A stretch of DNA of 64,000 bases from Hahella sp. KA22 (GCF_004135205.1 NZ_CP035490.1:2125501-2189500), one strand, 5' to 3'; positions 18,183 to 27,822 are shown, counted from the stretch's first letter. Made by a program: numbers and translations. Notes: generated by a model from the sequence alone, not told the origin.

Positions 18183-19901
18183 ATGGCTAGCGTTCCCGCA
18201 CAGGTCGACGCCCAGGGCGGACAGAATAACGACGTGGATATGGTGGAGAACCGCAGCGATATGATGCTGGGGTTCAACCGTTTATCACTGTTGCGCCAAT
18301 TGGTGTTGATGGTGGGCGTCGCCGCCAGTATCGCCATGGGGGCCGCTATTATCCTGTGGGCGAATGAGCCCGCCTATCAGCCGTTATACCCGGACATGAG
18401 CGTGTACGACAGCTCGGAAGTCTCGGACATCCTCAATCAGAGCAATATTCACTTCAAAGTAGAACCCAAATCCGGCGCCTTGCTGGTGGCGGCGGAAGAC
18501 GTCAGCGCCGCCAGAATGCGTCTGGCCGCCGCAGGCGTGACCCAGGACAGAACCATCGGTTACGAACTGCTCGACAAAGACCAGGGACTCGGCGCCAGTC
18601 AGTTCATGGAGTCCACCCGTTATCGTCGTGGTCTGGAAGGCGAGTTATCACGCACTATCTCCAGTCTGCGCAATGTGAAAAGCGCGCGCGTCCATTTGGC
18701 GATTCCCAAGCAAAGCGTATTTGTGCGCGACAAACGCAAACCGTCCGCGTCTGTTCTGGTGGAGCTGACCGGGTCGCGCAGTCTGCATCAGGATCAGGTG
18801 GAAGCTATCGTTAACCTGGTTGCCGGCAGCGTACCGGAGATGGACCAGCGCGACGTCACTGTGGTGGATCAGCGCGGCAACCTGTTATCGCAGAACAATT
18901 TAACCGAAGACGATTTGAGAACGTCCCGTGAGTTCCAGTATGCGCGCCGTATGGAGGAAGTGTTGACCGGTCGGGTGAACAGCATTCTGGAGCCGATATT
19001 AGGGCCAGGGCGGTTCCGCGCTGAAGTGTCCGCCGACGTGGATTTCACTGCCGTGGAGCAGGCGCAGGAAACTTTCAATCCTGATCCACAGGCCGTGCGC
19101 AGCGAGCAGGAGATTGGCGAGCAGCGTATCGCCGGCAGCAATCAGGGAGTTCCCGGCGCGTTGTCCAATCAGCCTCCGGGCGTTGCCAGCGTGCCGGAGC
19201 AGGCGGGCGTCGCTGGCGCCGCCGCGAATGCAACCGCCAATAGTCAGGCTACGGATATCCGCAAACAGACCGTGCGTAACTACGAGGTGGACCGCACCGT
19301 CAGCTACACTAAACAACATCAGGGTAAAGTCCAGCGTCTCACCGTGGCGGTGGTCGTGGACGACTTGCGTCGGGTCGGCGCGGACGGAAAAGTCACCACT
19401 GAAGCCTGGCCGGAAGCGGAGTTGCAACGGCTGACTGTCCTGGTGCGGGATGCAGTCGGTTACTCCGCCGCCCGTGGCGACAGCGTCAACGTCATCAATA
19501 CGCCTTTCATGGCGGAGGAAGTCGAGATTGGCGACTATGAAGCGCCGCTGTGGGAGCAGCCCTGGATACGTGAACTGATCAAATGGGGTGTGGCTTTCCT
19601 GATCGTATTGATACTGGTGTTCGGAGTCATTCGTCCGACCTTCAAGAACCTCTCCAGCGGTGGCGCTGACGCCAAGAATCTGGCGCTGGCCGGCGATGAA
19701 GACGGGCTGGCGGAGCTGGAAAGTCTGGGCTCTGGCGTAGGTGAGGGAGAAAGTGTAGGCTTAAACGCAGCGGGCGATTTTTTACTGCCCGGCTCCTCTG
19801 AAGGATATGAGAAAAAGATTAACGCGCTCAAAGGACTGATTGCTGAAGATCCGGGCCGAGTGGCCCAGGTTGTTCGCCAATGGGTAATGGCTGATGAGTG
19901 A
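18183..19901 (+). CDS. fliF: Flagellar MS-ring protein FliF
   Basis: 572 residues. FliF forms the MS ring in the inner membrane. Two membrane spans frame a large periplasmic part: about residues 36-60 (LVLMVGVAASIAMGAAIILW) and about 462-484 (WGVAFLIVLILVFGVI). Conserved pieces include YELLDKDQGLGASQFME, the YRRGLEGELSRTI helix, and VKSARVHLAIPKQSVF. The cytoplasmic C-terminal tail (RVAQVVRQWVMAD) binds FliG. The last 8 nt overlap fliG, so the two are translationally coupled. Confidence 0.97.
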   Translation: MASVPAQVDAQGGQNNDVDMVENRSDMMLGFNRLSLLRQLVLMVGVAASIAMGAAIILWANEPAYQPLYPDMSVYDSSEVSDILNQSNIHFKVEPKSGALLVAAEDVSAARMRLAAAGVTQDRTIGYELLDKDQGLGASQFMESTRYRRGLEGELSRTISSLRNVKSARVHLAIPKQSVFVRDKRKPSASVLVELTGSRSLHQDQVEAIVNLVAGSVPEMDQRDVTVVDQRGNLLSQNNLTEDDLRTSREFQYARRMEEVLTGRVNSILEPILGPGRFRAEVSADVDFTAVEQAQETFNPDPQAVRSEQEIGEQRIAGSNQGVPGALSNQPPGVASVPEQAGVAGAAANATANSQATDIRKQTVRNYEVDRTVSYTKQHQGKVQRLTVAVVVDDLRRVGADGKVTTEAWPEAELQRLTVLVRDAVGYSAARGDSVNVINTPFMAEEVEIGDYEAPLWEQPWIRELIKWGVAFLIVLILVFGVIRPTFKNLSSGGADAKNLALAGDEDGLAELESLGSGVGEGESVGLNAAGDFLLPGSSEGYEKKINALKGLIAEDPGRVAQVVRQWVMADE

Positions 19902-20919
19902 CGAGAAAGGTGAGAAAAAACCGGTACGCAAAGTCTCCCGCGTGGAATCGGCGGCGATTTTGCTCATGTCTCTTGGCGAAGCGGACGCCGCTCAGATTCT
20001 AAAACACATGGGGCCCAAGGAAGTGCAGCGTGTGGGCGCGCAAATGGCGCAACTGCAGAACGTGACTCAGGACGTTGTCGAACACGTCACTACTGAATTT
20101 CTTGAAGCCGTCGGCGGTCAGACCGGTTTGGGCATTGGCGCCGACGACTATATTCGCACGATGCTCACCCAGGCCCTGGGTGAGGACAAAGCCGCCAGCC
20201 TGATTGATCGTATTCTTCTGGGCGGCAACACGACTGGCCTGGATACGCTGAAGTGGATGGAAGCGCGGGCGGTATCAGACATCATTCGCTACGAACACCC
20301 TCAGATCCAAGCCATCGTCATCTCCTATCTTGATCCTGACCAGTCCGCGGAAGTGCTATCCAATTTCGATGAAAAAGTGCGACTGGACATCATCATGCGC
20401 GTAGCGGCGCTGGAGACCATCCAGCCTCAAGCCTTGCAGGAGCTCAACAATATTCTGGAGAAGCAGTTCTCCGGCGGCTCATCAGCGCAAACCAGCAGGA
20501 TCGGCGGCGTCAAACGCGCGGCGGATATCATGAACTTTATGGACTCCAGCCTGGAGGCGCCGTTGATGGAATCCATCAAGGATGTGGACGCCGACCTGGG
20601 CAGCCAGATCGAAGATCTTATGTTCGTGTTCGACAACCTCAAGGATGTGGACGATCGCGGCATTCAATCCCTGTTGCGCGAGGTGTCGTCCGATAACCTG
20701 ATTCTGGCGTTGAAAGGCGCGGAAGAGGATCTGCAGGAAAAGATCTTCCGCAATATGTCGAAGCGGGCGGCGGAGCTGCTGCGCGACGATCTGGAGGCGC
20801 GCGGTCCCGTTCGCATCAGCGAAGTGGAAGCGGCGCAGAAAGAAATTCTCACTATCGCGCGGCGCATGGCCGAAGCCGGCGAAATCATGCTGGGCGGCGG
20901 CGGCGAAGAAATGCTGTAA
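19894..20919 (+). CDS. fliG: Flagellar motor switch protein FliG
   Basis: 341 residues. FliG is the rotor protein that contacts the stator and sets rotation direction with FliM/FliN. The N-domain (ESAAILLMSLGEADAAQILKHM) binds FliF. The middle domain carries EHPQIQAIVISYLDPDQSAEVL, near the EHPQ motif that meets FliM. The C-domain has the charged torque helix (DLMFVFDNLKDVDDRGIQSLLREV). It overlaps fliF by 8 nt. It is slightly longer at the C-terminus than the enteric form (Gly-rich GGGGEE tail). Confidence 0.97.
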   Translation: MSDEKGEKKPVRKVSRVESAAILLMSLGEADAAQILKHMGPKEVQRVGAQMAQLQNVTQDVVEHVTTEFLEAVGGQTGLGIGADDYIRTMLTQALGEDKAASLIDRILLGGNTTGLDTLKWMEARAVSDIIRYEHPQIQAIVISYLDPDQSAEVLSNFDEKVRLDIIMRVAALETIQPQALQELNNILEKQFSGGSSAQTSRIGGVKRAADIMNFMDSSLEAPLMESIKDVDADLGSQIEDLMFVFDNLKDVDDRGIQSLLREVSSDNLILALKGAEEDLQEKIFRNMSKRAAELLRDDLEARGPVRISEVEAAQKEILTIARRMAEAGEIMLGGGGEEML

Positions 20920-20959
20920 GCACGCCGCCTGTGCTAAGCCACACTAACAGAGCCAGCCG

Positions 20960-21880
20960 ATGAAAGACCAACCCGAAACCATCCCCAAGGAAAAACTGAC
21001 GGCCTACGAGCGTTGGGAATTGCCGGTTATGGGGGAGCAGCAGGAAACTCCCAAGATCAAACCGCCGACGGCGGCGGAATTGGAAAACATTCGTCAGAGC
21101 GCTTATCAGGAAGGGTTTGAACAAGGCAAAGAAGAAGGCTTTCAGAAAGGCTTTGAACAAGGCCATGCCGAAGGTAAACGCAAAGGCGAGCAACAAGGAC
21201 TGGAGCAGGGGCGCAAGACTGGCGAAAGCGAGGCGGTGAAGTCCAAGAGCGCCGCCATCGACAAGGCTTTGAGCCACTTCGAAGAGCTGGCGGCGGAACT
21301 GGAAACGCCGATCCGCAAACACCAGGACGAAGTAGAGGAAGCATTGCTCAATCTGGTGCTGGCGATCTCCCGGGCGGTAGTGTTCCGTGAATTGAAAGTG
21401 GACCGCTCGCAAATTTTGCGCGTGTTGCAGGAGGCCCTGGCGGCGCTGCCTAACACAGAAGAGCTGGTCACGATCTATCTGCATCCGCAGGACCTGGCGT
21501 TCGCCAAAGAACACTTACCGCCGGAAAGAGGAACCCGTTATCAGGCGGATGCCGCTCTGATGGAAGGCGGGTGTCGCGTGGAGACTCGTCACACGTTGCT
21601 GGACTTCACCGTTGAAAAACGTTTCCAGACCACGGTGCAGCAAATGCTGTCCCGTCATAGCGATGGCGTCTCCATGCAGGAAACCAAAGATTTCACCGAT
21701 CAGATGGGCGAAATGAGCGATCTGCATCGGGATTTGCTGGAGAAAAACGCGGAAGCGTCGCAGCCAGCCCCTGAAGCGGCCACTGAACCGTCCAAGGCCG
21801 AAGAGGGAGAGGCCGACAAGTTGAAGCAGGCGTCGTCAGAGACCCAGGAAACGCCGGAGGGCGACGATGAGTCTGGTTGA
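20960..21880 (+). CDS. fliH: Flagellar assembly protein FliH
   Basis: 306 residues. FliH is the peripheral stalk that binds and restrains the FliI ATPase and brings it to the export gate. A run of GxxxG-type repeats (residues about 51-94; [17 protein letters not shown]) is the hallmark of FliH. The C-terminal half resembles the V/F-ATPase delta/E subunit ([27 protein letters not shown]). The tail is long, acidic and low complexity, and its end overlaps the fliI start by 14 nt. Confidence 0.94.
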   Translation: MKDQPETIPKEKLTAYERWELPVMGEQQETPKIKPPTAAELENIRQSAYQEGFEQGKEEGFQKGFEQGHAEGKRKGEQQGLEQGRKTGESEAVKSKSAAIDKALSHFEELAAELETPIRKHQDEVEEALLNLVLAISRAVVFRELKVDRSQILRVLQEALAALPNTEELVTIYLHPQDLAFAKEHLPPERGTRYQADAALMEGGCRVETRHTLLDFTVEKRFQTTVQQMLSRHSDGVSMQETKDFTDQMGEMSDLHRDLLEKNAEASQPAPEAATEPSKAEEGEADKLKQASSETQETPEGDDESG

Positions 21881-23231
21881 GCGTCTACGCAACTACGAGC
21901 GCTTCGTACCGGCTCAGGCGCGTCCTGAGCTGAATGGTCGCCTGACCCGCGTGGTGGGGCTCACGCTGGAGGCGGTCGGCTGTCCGATGACTCTGGGAGA
22001 GCGCTGTCTGATCGAAGTGCGCGGCGGTCGCATGGTCGAGGCGGAAGTAGTCGGTTTTTCTGATGAACGAGTCTACCTGATGCCGCTGGCGGCGGTGGAA
22101 GGCCTGCAACCCGGCGCCAAAGTGAAGCCGATGTCTGGAGTAGGGCGTATTGGCGTGGGCGCTTGTCTGTTGGGGCGTGTGCTGGACGGCGCCGGCGAGC
22201 CCTTGGATGGCCGCGGCCCTTTGCAGGCGGAGCATCATGTTGAACTGTTCGGCGCGCCGATCAATCCTTTGCACCGCGCGCCTATCCGGGAAAAACTCGA
22301 CGTCGGCATTCGCGCTATCAACTCGCTGTTAACGGTAGGCATTGGTCAGCGCCTGGGACTGTTCGCAGGCAGTGGCGTGGGCAAGAGTATGCTGCTCGGC
22401 ATGATGACCCGCTTCACGACGGCGGACATCATTGTGGTGGGTCTGGTGGGAGAGCGTGGCCGCGAGGTGAAAGAATTCATTGAAGATATTCTTGGCGAAG
22501 AAGGCTTGCGTCGCGCGGTGGTCGTGGCGTCTCCCGCTGACGATTCGCCGTTGATGCGTTTGCGTGCGGCGGTCCTGACGACACGCATCGCCGAGTATTT
22601 TCGCGACTTGGGCAAGAACGTGCTGTTGCTGATGGATAGCCTGACGCGCTATGCACAGGCGCAACGGGAAATCGCCCTGGCGGTGGGCGAGCCGCCCGCC
22701 ACCAAAGGTTATCCCCCTTCAGTGTTCGCCAAACTGCCGCAACTGGTGGAGCGGGCGGGCAACGGCAAGCCCGGCGGCGGCTCCATTACGGCCTTTTACA
22801 CGGTGCTGACGGAAGGGGACGACCAGCAGGACCCTATCGCCGACGCCGCGCGAGCGATTCTGGACGGCCATATCGTACTGAACCGACGTCTTGCGGAGGA
22901 GGGGCATTATCCCGCCATTGATATCGAGGCCTCCATCAGCCGGGTCATGCCTCAGGTGACGACGCCGGACTACTTGCAAAGGGCGCAGCGCTTCAAGCAG
23001 TTATACGCCCGCTACCAGCAGACGCGTGACCTGATCAGCGTCGGCGCATACGTTCCCGGCTCCGATAAAGAAACCGATTACGCAATTGAAAGATTTCCCC
23101 ACATGCGCAAATTTTTACAGCAAAGTCTGCGGGAACGCGCTACGCTGAATGATAGCGCACAAGGGTTGAATCAATTGTTCACCCCGGCTCCGGCGCAAGG
23201 CGCTGCGCCCAGAGCCCCGGCGAAACCATAG
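21867..23231 (+). CDS. fliI: Flagellum-specific ATPase FliI
   Basis: 454 residues. The hexameric ATPase of the flagellar type III export apparatus, related to F1-beta. Walker A is [13 protein letters not shown] (near residue 166); Walker B is [21 protein letters not shown]; the [19 protein letters not shown] stretch is typical. The start overlaps fliH by 14 nt. The C-terminus has an extra Ala/Pro-rich tail after the helical bundle. Confidence 0.97.
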   Translation: MSLVERLRNYERFVPAQARPELNGRLTRVVGLTLEAVGCPMTLGERCLIEVRGGRMVEAEVVGFSDERVYLMPLAAVEGLQPGAKVKPMSGVGRIGVGACLLGRVLDGAGEPLDGRGPLQAEHHVELFGAPINPLHRAPIREKLDVGIRAINSLLTVGIGQRLGLFAGSGVGKSMLLGMMTRFTTADIIVVGLVGERGREVKEFIEDILGEEGLRRAVVVASPADDSPLMRLRAAVLTTRIAEYFRDLGKNVLLLMDSLTRYAQAQREIALAVGEPPATKGYPPSVFAKLPQLVERAGNGKPGGGSITAFYTVLTEGDDQQDPIADAARAILDGHIVLNRRLAEEGHYPAIDIEASISRVMPQVTTPDYLQRAQRFKQLYARYQQTRDLISVGAYVPGSDKETDYAIERFPHMRKFLQQSLRERATLNDSAQGLNQLFTPAPAQGAAPRAPAKP

Positions 23232-23262
23232 GGTTACTCCACTTTAGTTCAGGTGCTTTAAC

Positions 23263-23715
23263 GTGGCGGAGAAAAAGAAGTCGCAAAGGTTGTCGTTGGT
23301 GCTTGATCTGGCGGAGCGGGACGAGGAAAACGAGCGCAAGAAAATGGGCGAGATTCGACGCAGAGTGGAGCAGGCGGAAGGCAAGCTGGAGCAACTGGTC
23401 GCCTATCAGCGTGATTATCAGGATGAATTAAGGGGTACTCAAAACGGCGTACGTTCAGTGCGTCATATCCAAACCTATCATGTCTTCATCAGCAGGCTGG
23501 GCTCGGCCATCGAGCAGCAGCAACAGCAGTTATTGCTGTTGAAACAGCAGTTGTCGCAACAAACGGAAGTGTGGCGGGCGGCGTATCAGAAAAAAAATAA
23601 CATGCAGGACTTTATTGATCGTTGCAAAAAAGAGGAAGCCTATTACGAGGACAAGAAGCAACAGCGCAACCTGGACGATGCTGTCGGTCGACGCGCCTAT
23701 CACAACAGACATTAA
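23263..23715 (+). CDS. fliJ: Flagellar export protein FliJ
   Basis: 150 residues starting at a GTG (23263). It is predicted as one long coiled coil (ERDEENERKKMGEIRRRVEQ; QQQQQLLLLKQQLSQQTEVW), the shape of FliJ, which inserts into the FliI hexamer like the gamma subunit of F1 and links it to FlhA. It follows fliI after 31 nt. A 276-nt gap then separates it from hsbA, which suggests the end of the fliE-J operon. Confidence 0.92.
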   Translation: MAEKKKSQRLSLVLDLAERDEENERKKMGEIRRRVEQAEGKLEQLVAYQRDYQDELRGTQNGVRSVRHIQTYHVFISRLGSAIEQQQQQLLLLKQQLSQQTEVWRAAYQKKNNMQDFIDRCKKEEAYYEDKKQQRNLDDAVGRRAYHNRH

Positions 23716-23991
23716 GATACAGTAGAAAAAGTTTTTTGGTTTTAGCGAGTTAGCTGAAACAGGCGGAAAATGTGCCTGAAAGTCAGTTTTTGGCTGCGGA
23801 TAAATAGCGGCCAAGTGAATGAAAACTGGAAATTTAGTAAAAATCAGCTATTGATGAATTAGTAAGAATATGAGTATTGAAATTCACTGCGTACTATTCG
23901 TAATATCCTGAATTTCAAATAAAAAGAACACAGAATGGATCTAACCGATCCTGATGGTTTGATTAGGGGAGCGCCAACAGAAGGAGGCAAT

Positions 23992-24297
23992 ATGTCTATA
24001 ACGACAAGCCGCTCTGACGATAATGCCGAACTGACTATTCGCATTAAAGGGCGATTTGATTTCAGTTCCCACCAGGAATTCAGGGATGCGTACGAAAACC
24101 CTGAGGGACCGTTCGAGCAGTACAAGATCGATATGACGGAGACGACGTATCTGGATAGCTCCGCCTTGGGGATGCTGTTGTTATTGCGGGACTATGCAGG
24201 CGGCGACAACGCTAAAATCTGCATCACGAACTGCAACAATGATGTCAGGAAGATATTGACGATTTCCAATTTTGAACAACTGTTTGTTATTCAATAA
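23992..24297 (+). CDS. hsbA: STAS-domain anti-anti-sigma factor, HsbA-like
   Basis: 101 residues from the ATG at 23992, which has AGGAGG 6 nt upstream; the longer in-frame start at 23935 is unlikely. A single STAS domain: LTIRIKGRFDFSSHQEFRDA, then YLDSSALGMLLLLRDYA, where the Ser of DSSALG is the phosphorylation site. In Pseudomonas aeruginosa, HsbA binds the anti-sigma factor FlgM when unphosphorylated, freeing FliA, and binds a diguanylate cyclase when phosphorylated. The next two genes encode its kinase/phosphatase and the phosphorelay protein, which supports the name. Confidence 0.88.
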   Translation: MSITTSRSDDNAELTIRIKGRFDFSSHQEFRDAYENPEGPFEQYKIDMTETTYLDSSALGMLLLLRDYAGGDNAKICITNCNNDVRKILTISNFEQLFVIQ

Positions 24298-24298
24298 A

Positions 24299-24319
24299 GC
24301 GCCCGCAGTTTTCGGGCGC
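24299..24319 (+). repeat. Hairpin between hsbA and hsbR
   Basis: GCGCCCG (24299-24305) pairs with CGGGCGC (24313-24319) over a 7-nt loop, directly after the hsbA stop. No T-run follows. It may partly stop transcription or protect the hsbA mRNA 3' end, giving more HsbA than HsbR. Confidence 0.5.
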
Positions 24320-24342
24320 CTGAAACGGACTTTCCGCCATTT

Positions 24343-26100
24343 ATGCGCCTATCGGGTATTGCTATGAAACAATCCCTGGACTCAGAAATGGCCTCGTCCG
24401 TTCTTGGGTCCCAGAAAACGCTAAAAATTCTCATCGCCGACGACAATCAGTCGGATCGCATGATCCTGCAGAATATCGTCAAAAAGCAGGGACATGATAC
24501 GGCGACGGCGGTGGATGGCGTCGACGCCATCGAGAAATTCTCCGAGTTCCGGCCGGACATCGTCCTGCTGGACGCCTTGATGCCCCGCATGGACGGCTTT
24601 GAGGCGGCGCGGAAGATCAAGTTGCTGGCCGGCGAAGACTTGATTCCCATTATTTTTCTCACCTCACTCAGCGACGCGGAATCGCTCGCCAAATGCCTTG
24701 AGGCGGGCGGCGACGACTTTCTGTCAAAACCCTATAACCGCATTATCCTGCAAGCCAAGATCAACGCGTTCAACCGCATGCGGATCATGCATAAAACCCT
24801 GTTGCGGCAACGGGACCAGATCGCGGAACACAACGACCATATGGTGCGTGAGCAGCAGGTCGCCAAAACCGTGTTCGACAACGTGGCCCATGTGGGCTGC
24901 CTCGGCGCCAACAACATCAAGCATTTGCTTTCGCCTCTGGCGGTTTTTAACGGCGACGTGTTGTTAGCCTGTCAGAAACCGTCCGGCGGCATGCATGTGC
25001 TGTTGGGAGATTTCACTGGCCATGGCTTGCCTGCAGCGATCGGCGCCATGCCGTTGGCGGAGATTTTCTATGGCATGACCAGCAAAGGTTATGCGCTGGG
25101 AGATATCCTCCGGGAAGTGAATCAGAAGCTGCGTAAAATCCTGCCTGTGGGCTTTTTCTGCTGCGCCTGTATGGCGGAGCTGAACTTCGAGCAGGAAGAA
25201 ATCGAGATCTGGATCGGCGGTTTGCCGGATTGTTATCTGGTGCAGGGCGATCAGTTGCTCAAGGTCGCCTCCAACCGATTGCCCCTTGGCATCCTCAAAG
25301 GCGAGGCCTTCGACGCGCGCACCTATCGCTTTGAAATGAAACATGGCGATCGGGTGTATTTGTGGTCGGACGGCATTGTCGAAGCAACCAATGCGAAGGG
25401 GGAGATGTTTGGCGAAAAACGTCTGCAGCAGGTTTTTGAGGATAATCTGCAGGAGCCGAACCTGTTTGAAAAAATCCGCCGCTCCGTGGTTGATTTCATG
25501 GGGGAGGGTGGTCCCAGCGACGATCTGACGCTGGTGGAGCTGACCATGATGCCGGAGAAGGAGCTGGGGATAGAGAACAACTATCTCACCAATACCGGCC
25601 TCAAAGGTCCGCAGCACTGGCGTATGGCGTACGAGCTGTGTAGCGACTCCCTGGCGGTGTTCGACCCGGTGCCGCTGCTGTTGCAGATCGTCATGGAAGT
25701 GCCCGGACTGCGCACGCGCAACGGCGAGATGTTCACCATTCTCAGCGAACTCTACACCAATGCTCTGGAGCATGGCGTGCTGGGCCTGCATTCCAAGCTC
25801 AAGGCCAGCCCGGACGGATTTGCGGAATACTATCGCCTGCGCGAGGAGCGTATTCGCCAGCTGGATGGTCATTTCGTGAAGGTGGACGTTCGTCATAAAG
25901 GCGCGGTCGCCGGAGGCGTATTGACGATTCGAGTGGAAGACAGTGGAAAAGGCTTTGATTATCAGAAACTCGACGGTAAATTACCGGGTCCGACCTGTTA
26001 TAGTGGTCGTGGCACGGCCCTGCTGCTCTCCATGTGCAGCCGCGTGGAGTACTTCGGTCAGGGCAACATCGTTGAAGTGGATTATGAGTGGCAAGCTTGA
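24343..26100 (+). CDS. hsbR: Response regulator with PP2C phosphatase and anti-sigma kinase domains, HsbR-like
   Basis: 585 residues with three parts. Receiver 1-145 (LKILIADDNQSDRM; phospho-acceptor Asp in PDIVLLDALMPRMDG; Lys in LSKPYN). SpoIIE/PP2C-type phosphatase about 185-405 (VLLGDFTGHGLPAAIGAM; YLWSDGIVEATN; GGPSDDLTLVEL, with the metal-binding Asp residues). RsbW-like HATPase about 440-585 (FTILSELYTNALEHG; VEDSGKGFDYQ; SGRGTALLLSM). This is the HsbR layout: it phosphorylates or dephosphorylates HsbA according to its own phosphorylation by HptB. An alternative ATG lies at 24364. The hptB-like gene follows within 2 nt. Confidence 0.9.
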   Translation: MRLSGIAMKQSLDSEMASSVLGSQKTLKILIADDNQSDRMILQNIVKKQGHDTATAVDGVDAIEKFSEFRPDIVLLDALMPRMDGFEAARKIKLLAGEDLIPIIFLTSLSDAESLAKCLEAGGDDFLSKPYNRIILQAKINAFNRMRIMHKTLLRQRDQIAEHNDHMVREQQVAKTVFDNVAHVGCLGANNIKHLLSPLAVFNGDVLLACQKPSGGMHVLLGDFTGHGLPAAIGAMPLAEIFYGMTSKGYALGDILREVNQKLRKILPVGFFCCACMAELNFEQEEIEIWIGGLPDCYLVQGDQLLKVASNRLPLGILKGEAFDARTYRFEMKHGDRVYLWSDGIVEATNAKGEMFGEKRLQQVFEDNLQEPNLFEKIRRSVVDFMGEGGPSDDLTLVELTMMPEKELGIENNYLTNTGLKGPQHWRMAYELCSDSLAVFDPVPLLLQIVMEVPGLRTRNGEMFTILSELYTNALEHGVLGLHSKLKASPDGFAEYYRLREERIRQLDGHFVKVDVRHKGAVAGGVLTIRVEDSGKGFDYQKLDGKLPGPTCYSGRGTALLLSMCSRVEYFGQGNIVEVDYEWQA

Positions 26101-26102
26101 AT

Positions 26103-26450
26103 ATGAGTTCGAACGATCTGTCTCACCTTGATATGGGCGCCCTGGCGGAACTGCGGGAAGTAATGGAAGACGACTTTCAGATATTGGTGGAGACCTTTAT
26201 CGGTGATACGGTCGAACGTATGCGCGCCATTCGCGCGACGCTGGACGGCAATGACCCGGACGCATTCAGCCGCGGCTGTCACAGTATCAAAGGCAGCGCC
26301 ACCAATCTGGGCTTGCCGGCGTTGTCCGAACTGTGCCGGCAAGGAGAGTTGATCGGCAAGTTCAAGCAAATGGAGAAAGCGCGGGAAGTGTTTGACTCCA
26401 TTGAGCAGGAATTTGAAGTCGTGCAGTCCTTGTTACGGGAACAGGTGTAG
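26103..26450 (+). CDS. hptB: Histidine phosphotransfer protein HptB-like
   Basis: 115 residues from the ATG at 26103, 2 nt after the hsbR stop; a GTG at 26088 overlapping hsbR is the other option. A single Hpt domain with the phospho-acceptor His60 in SRGCHSIKGSATNLGL. In Pseudomonas, HptB takes phosphate from hybrid sensor kinases and gives it to HsbR. No hybrid kinase is encoded in this window, so the input is elsewhere. In Pseudomonas putida the same trio also lies between fliJ and fliK, to my knowledge. Confidence 0.88.
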   Translation: MSSNDLSHLDMGALAELREVMEDDFQILVETFIGDTVERMRAIRATLDGNDPDAFSRGCHSIKGSATNLGLPALSELCRQGELIGKFKQMEKAREVFDSIEQEFEVVQSLLREQV

Positions 26451-26568
26451 CAGGCGCTGCATCGTCCCCGTCGGCGGTGTGGATCGGTTGTCGTCGTAAA
26501 AACTCCCGCCTATATTTTTCCTCCTCTCTGTCTTCTCTATAAAGCTTTGATTCCGCTCGGGCGTAACT

Positions 26569-26586
26569 TGGCCTGATCTGTGCATT
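26569..26586 (+). promoter_or_regulatory. Sigma-54 promoter upstream of fliK
   Basis: TTGGCC at 26569-26574 and TGTGCAT around 26580-26586, with GG at 26571-26572 and GC at 26583-26584, exactly ten bases apart. It lies about 112 nt before fliK, in a 247-nt gap, and could start a fliKLMNOPQR-flhB transcript. Confidence 0.55.
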
Positions 26587-26697
26587 TATCCCTCAAAACA
26601 ATGGTTTTGCCGCTTTCGCGACAGCGATTGCCGCGTTGGCGTTGGTGAGACCCGTTGCATCCGCAGGTAAGTTGTAACTTGGATTTGAGGACAGTAA

Positions 26698-27822
26698 ATG
26701 GACAGCTCAGTGGCATTTATTGATATACCCAAAGTCGCGCCGAAATCGACTCCGAGGCCGTCAGGCAATCAGAGGGATGAGGCTAACGCTATGAATGATA
26801 AGGAAGATCGCTTCTCTGAGGTGTTGGACCGGGAAGTCGCGGACAAGACGGACAAAGTGGATAAGAAAGACGTCAAAGCGGCAAAAGGCGATGAGAAAAA
26901 AGCGCCTGATGACGATAAGACATCGGAGGATGCAGTGGCTGTCGCCCAAGCAGCGCTGACGGATATAGATCAGACTGCGCCGCAGAGCGGAGTGAAATTG
27001 CCGTCAGGAGAACAAACCTCAGTGGAAGGCGATGAAGAGTCCATCAAGGCGATGGCCCTGGCTGAATTGACGGGGGATAAAGAGGAAGGGGCGGACCCTA
27101 CCGGACAAAATGCGCTGACGCCTCTGGCGCGGGCGGTGCATGACGCCGTTGAGGGCGATGAAGAGAAGGTGGGCGAGAAAAAGGGCGGCGAACTGATCAA
27201 ACTGACTCAGGCGCTTGCCGCAAACGGCAATGGCGGCGAACAGGAAGCTGGCGCCGATGGCGAGACGCTGGACGCCGCGCTGCTGAAGCTGGCGGAGTCA
27301 CAGAGCGCGGCCAAGCCTAACGCCTTGCATGGAGTCGCCGCCAACATACGAGCGGAATTTAAAGTCGATGCGGCAGCGCCGCCCTATGTCACCACACTGC
27401 AGCAACCGGTGCAGGGAGATGACTGGGGCGAGGGCATGGCGCAGAAAGTGGTCTGGTTCGTGGGGCAGAAGATTCAATCCGCCAGCGTACACTTGAATCC
27501 GCCGGAGCTGGGTCCCATCGAAATGAAAATTCATGTGCAGAAAGATCAGGCTCATGTGCAGATTCAAAGCCCTCACGCCATCGTCCGCGACATGGCGGAA
27601 GGCGCGGCGCACCGGCTCCGAGAATTGCTGGCGGAGCAAGGCCTGCAGTTATCTCAGTTTGACGTCTCCAGTCAGCAGCAACAGGGGGGCGCCAGTGGTG
27701 GTCAGGAATCCGGCGGCGCCGATGGCGGACTGTTTGCCGGCGAGGGTGACGAAGACGGCGCAAGCGTGGCGGGAATCGAACAGGCGCTGGCCACGGATCG
27801 CATGGTGGATTATTACGTCTGA
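26698..27822 (+). CDS. fliK: Flagellar hook-length control protein FliK
   Basis: 374 residues. FliK is exported as a ruler and switches export from hook to filament subunits through FlhB. The N-terminal two thirds is low-complexity, rich in Asp/Glu/Lys/Ala (KTDKVDKKDVKAAKGDEKK), as usual. The conserved Flg_hook domain lies about residues 240-325: MAQKVVWFVGQKIQSASVHL, NPPELGPIEMKI, HAIVRDMAEGAAHRLRELL and GLQLSQFDVSS. It sits before fliL, as expected. The start is taken as the ATG at 26698; a second ATG at 26791 is possible. Confidence 0.93.
   Translation: MDSSVAFIDIPKVAPKSTPRPSGNQRDEANAMNDKEDRFSEVLDREVADKTDKVDKKDVKAAKGDEKKAPDDDKTSEDAVAVAQAALTDIDQTAPQSGVKLPSGEQTSVEGDEESIKAMALAELTGDKEEGADPTGQNALTPLARAVHDAVEGDEEKVGEKKGGELIKLTQALAANGNGGEQEAGADGETLDAALLKLAESQSAAKPNALHGVAANIRAEFKVDAAAPPYVTTLQQPVQGDDWGEGMAQKVVWFVGQKIQSASVHLNPPELGPIEMKIHVQKDQAHVQIQSPHAIVRDMAEGAAHRLRELLAEQGLQLSQFDVSSQQQQGGASGGQESGGADGGLFAGEGDEDGASVAGIEQALATDRMVDYYV

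Noticed and set aside
23768..23785. GG-N10-GC spacing upstream of hsbA as a sigma-54 promoter
   Set aside because: Only the GG/GC dinucleotides fit; the flanking TGGCAC and TTGCA bases are absent.
23776..23803. Possible FliA (sigma-28) promoter, CTGAAA and GCGGATAA, upstream of hsbA
   Set aside because: The -10-like element matches 7 of 8, but the -35 part is weak and the spacing is one base short; too little to call.
24964..25896. 310-codon open frame antisense to hsbR
   Set aside because: Opposite the PP2C and HATPase domains, which are well conserved on the plus strand.
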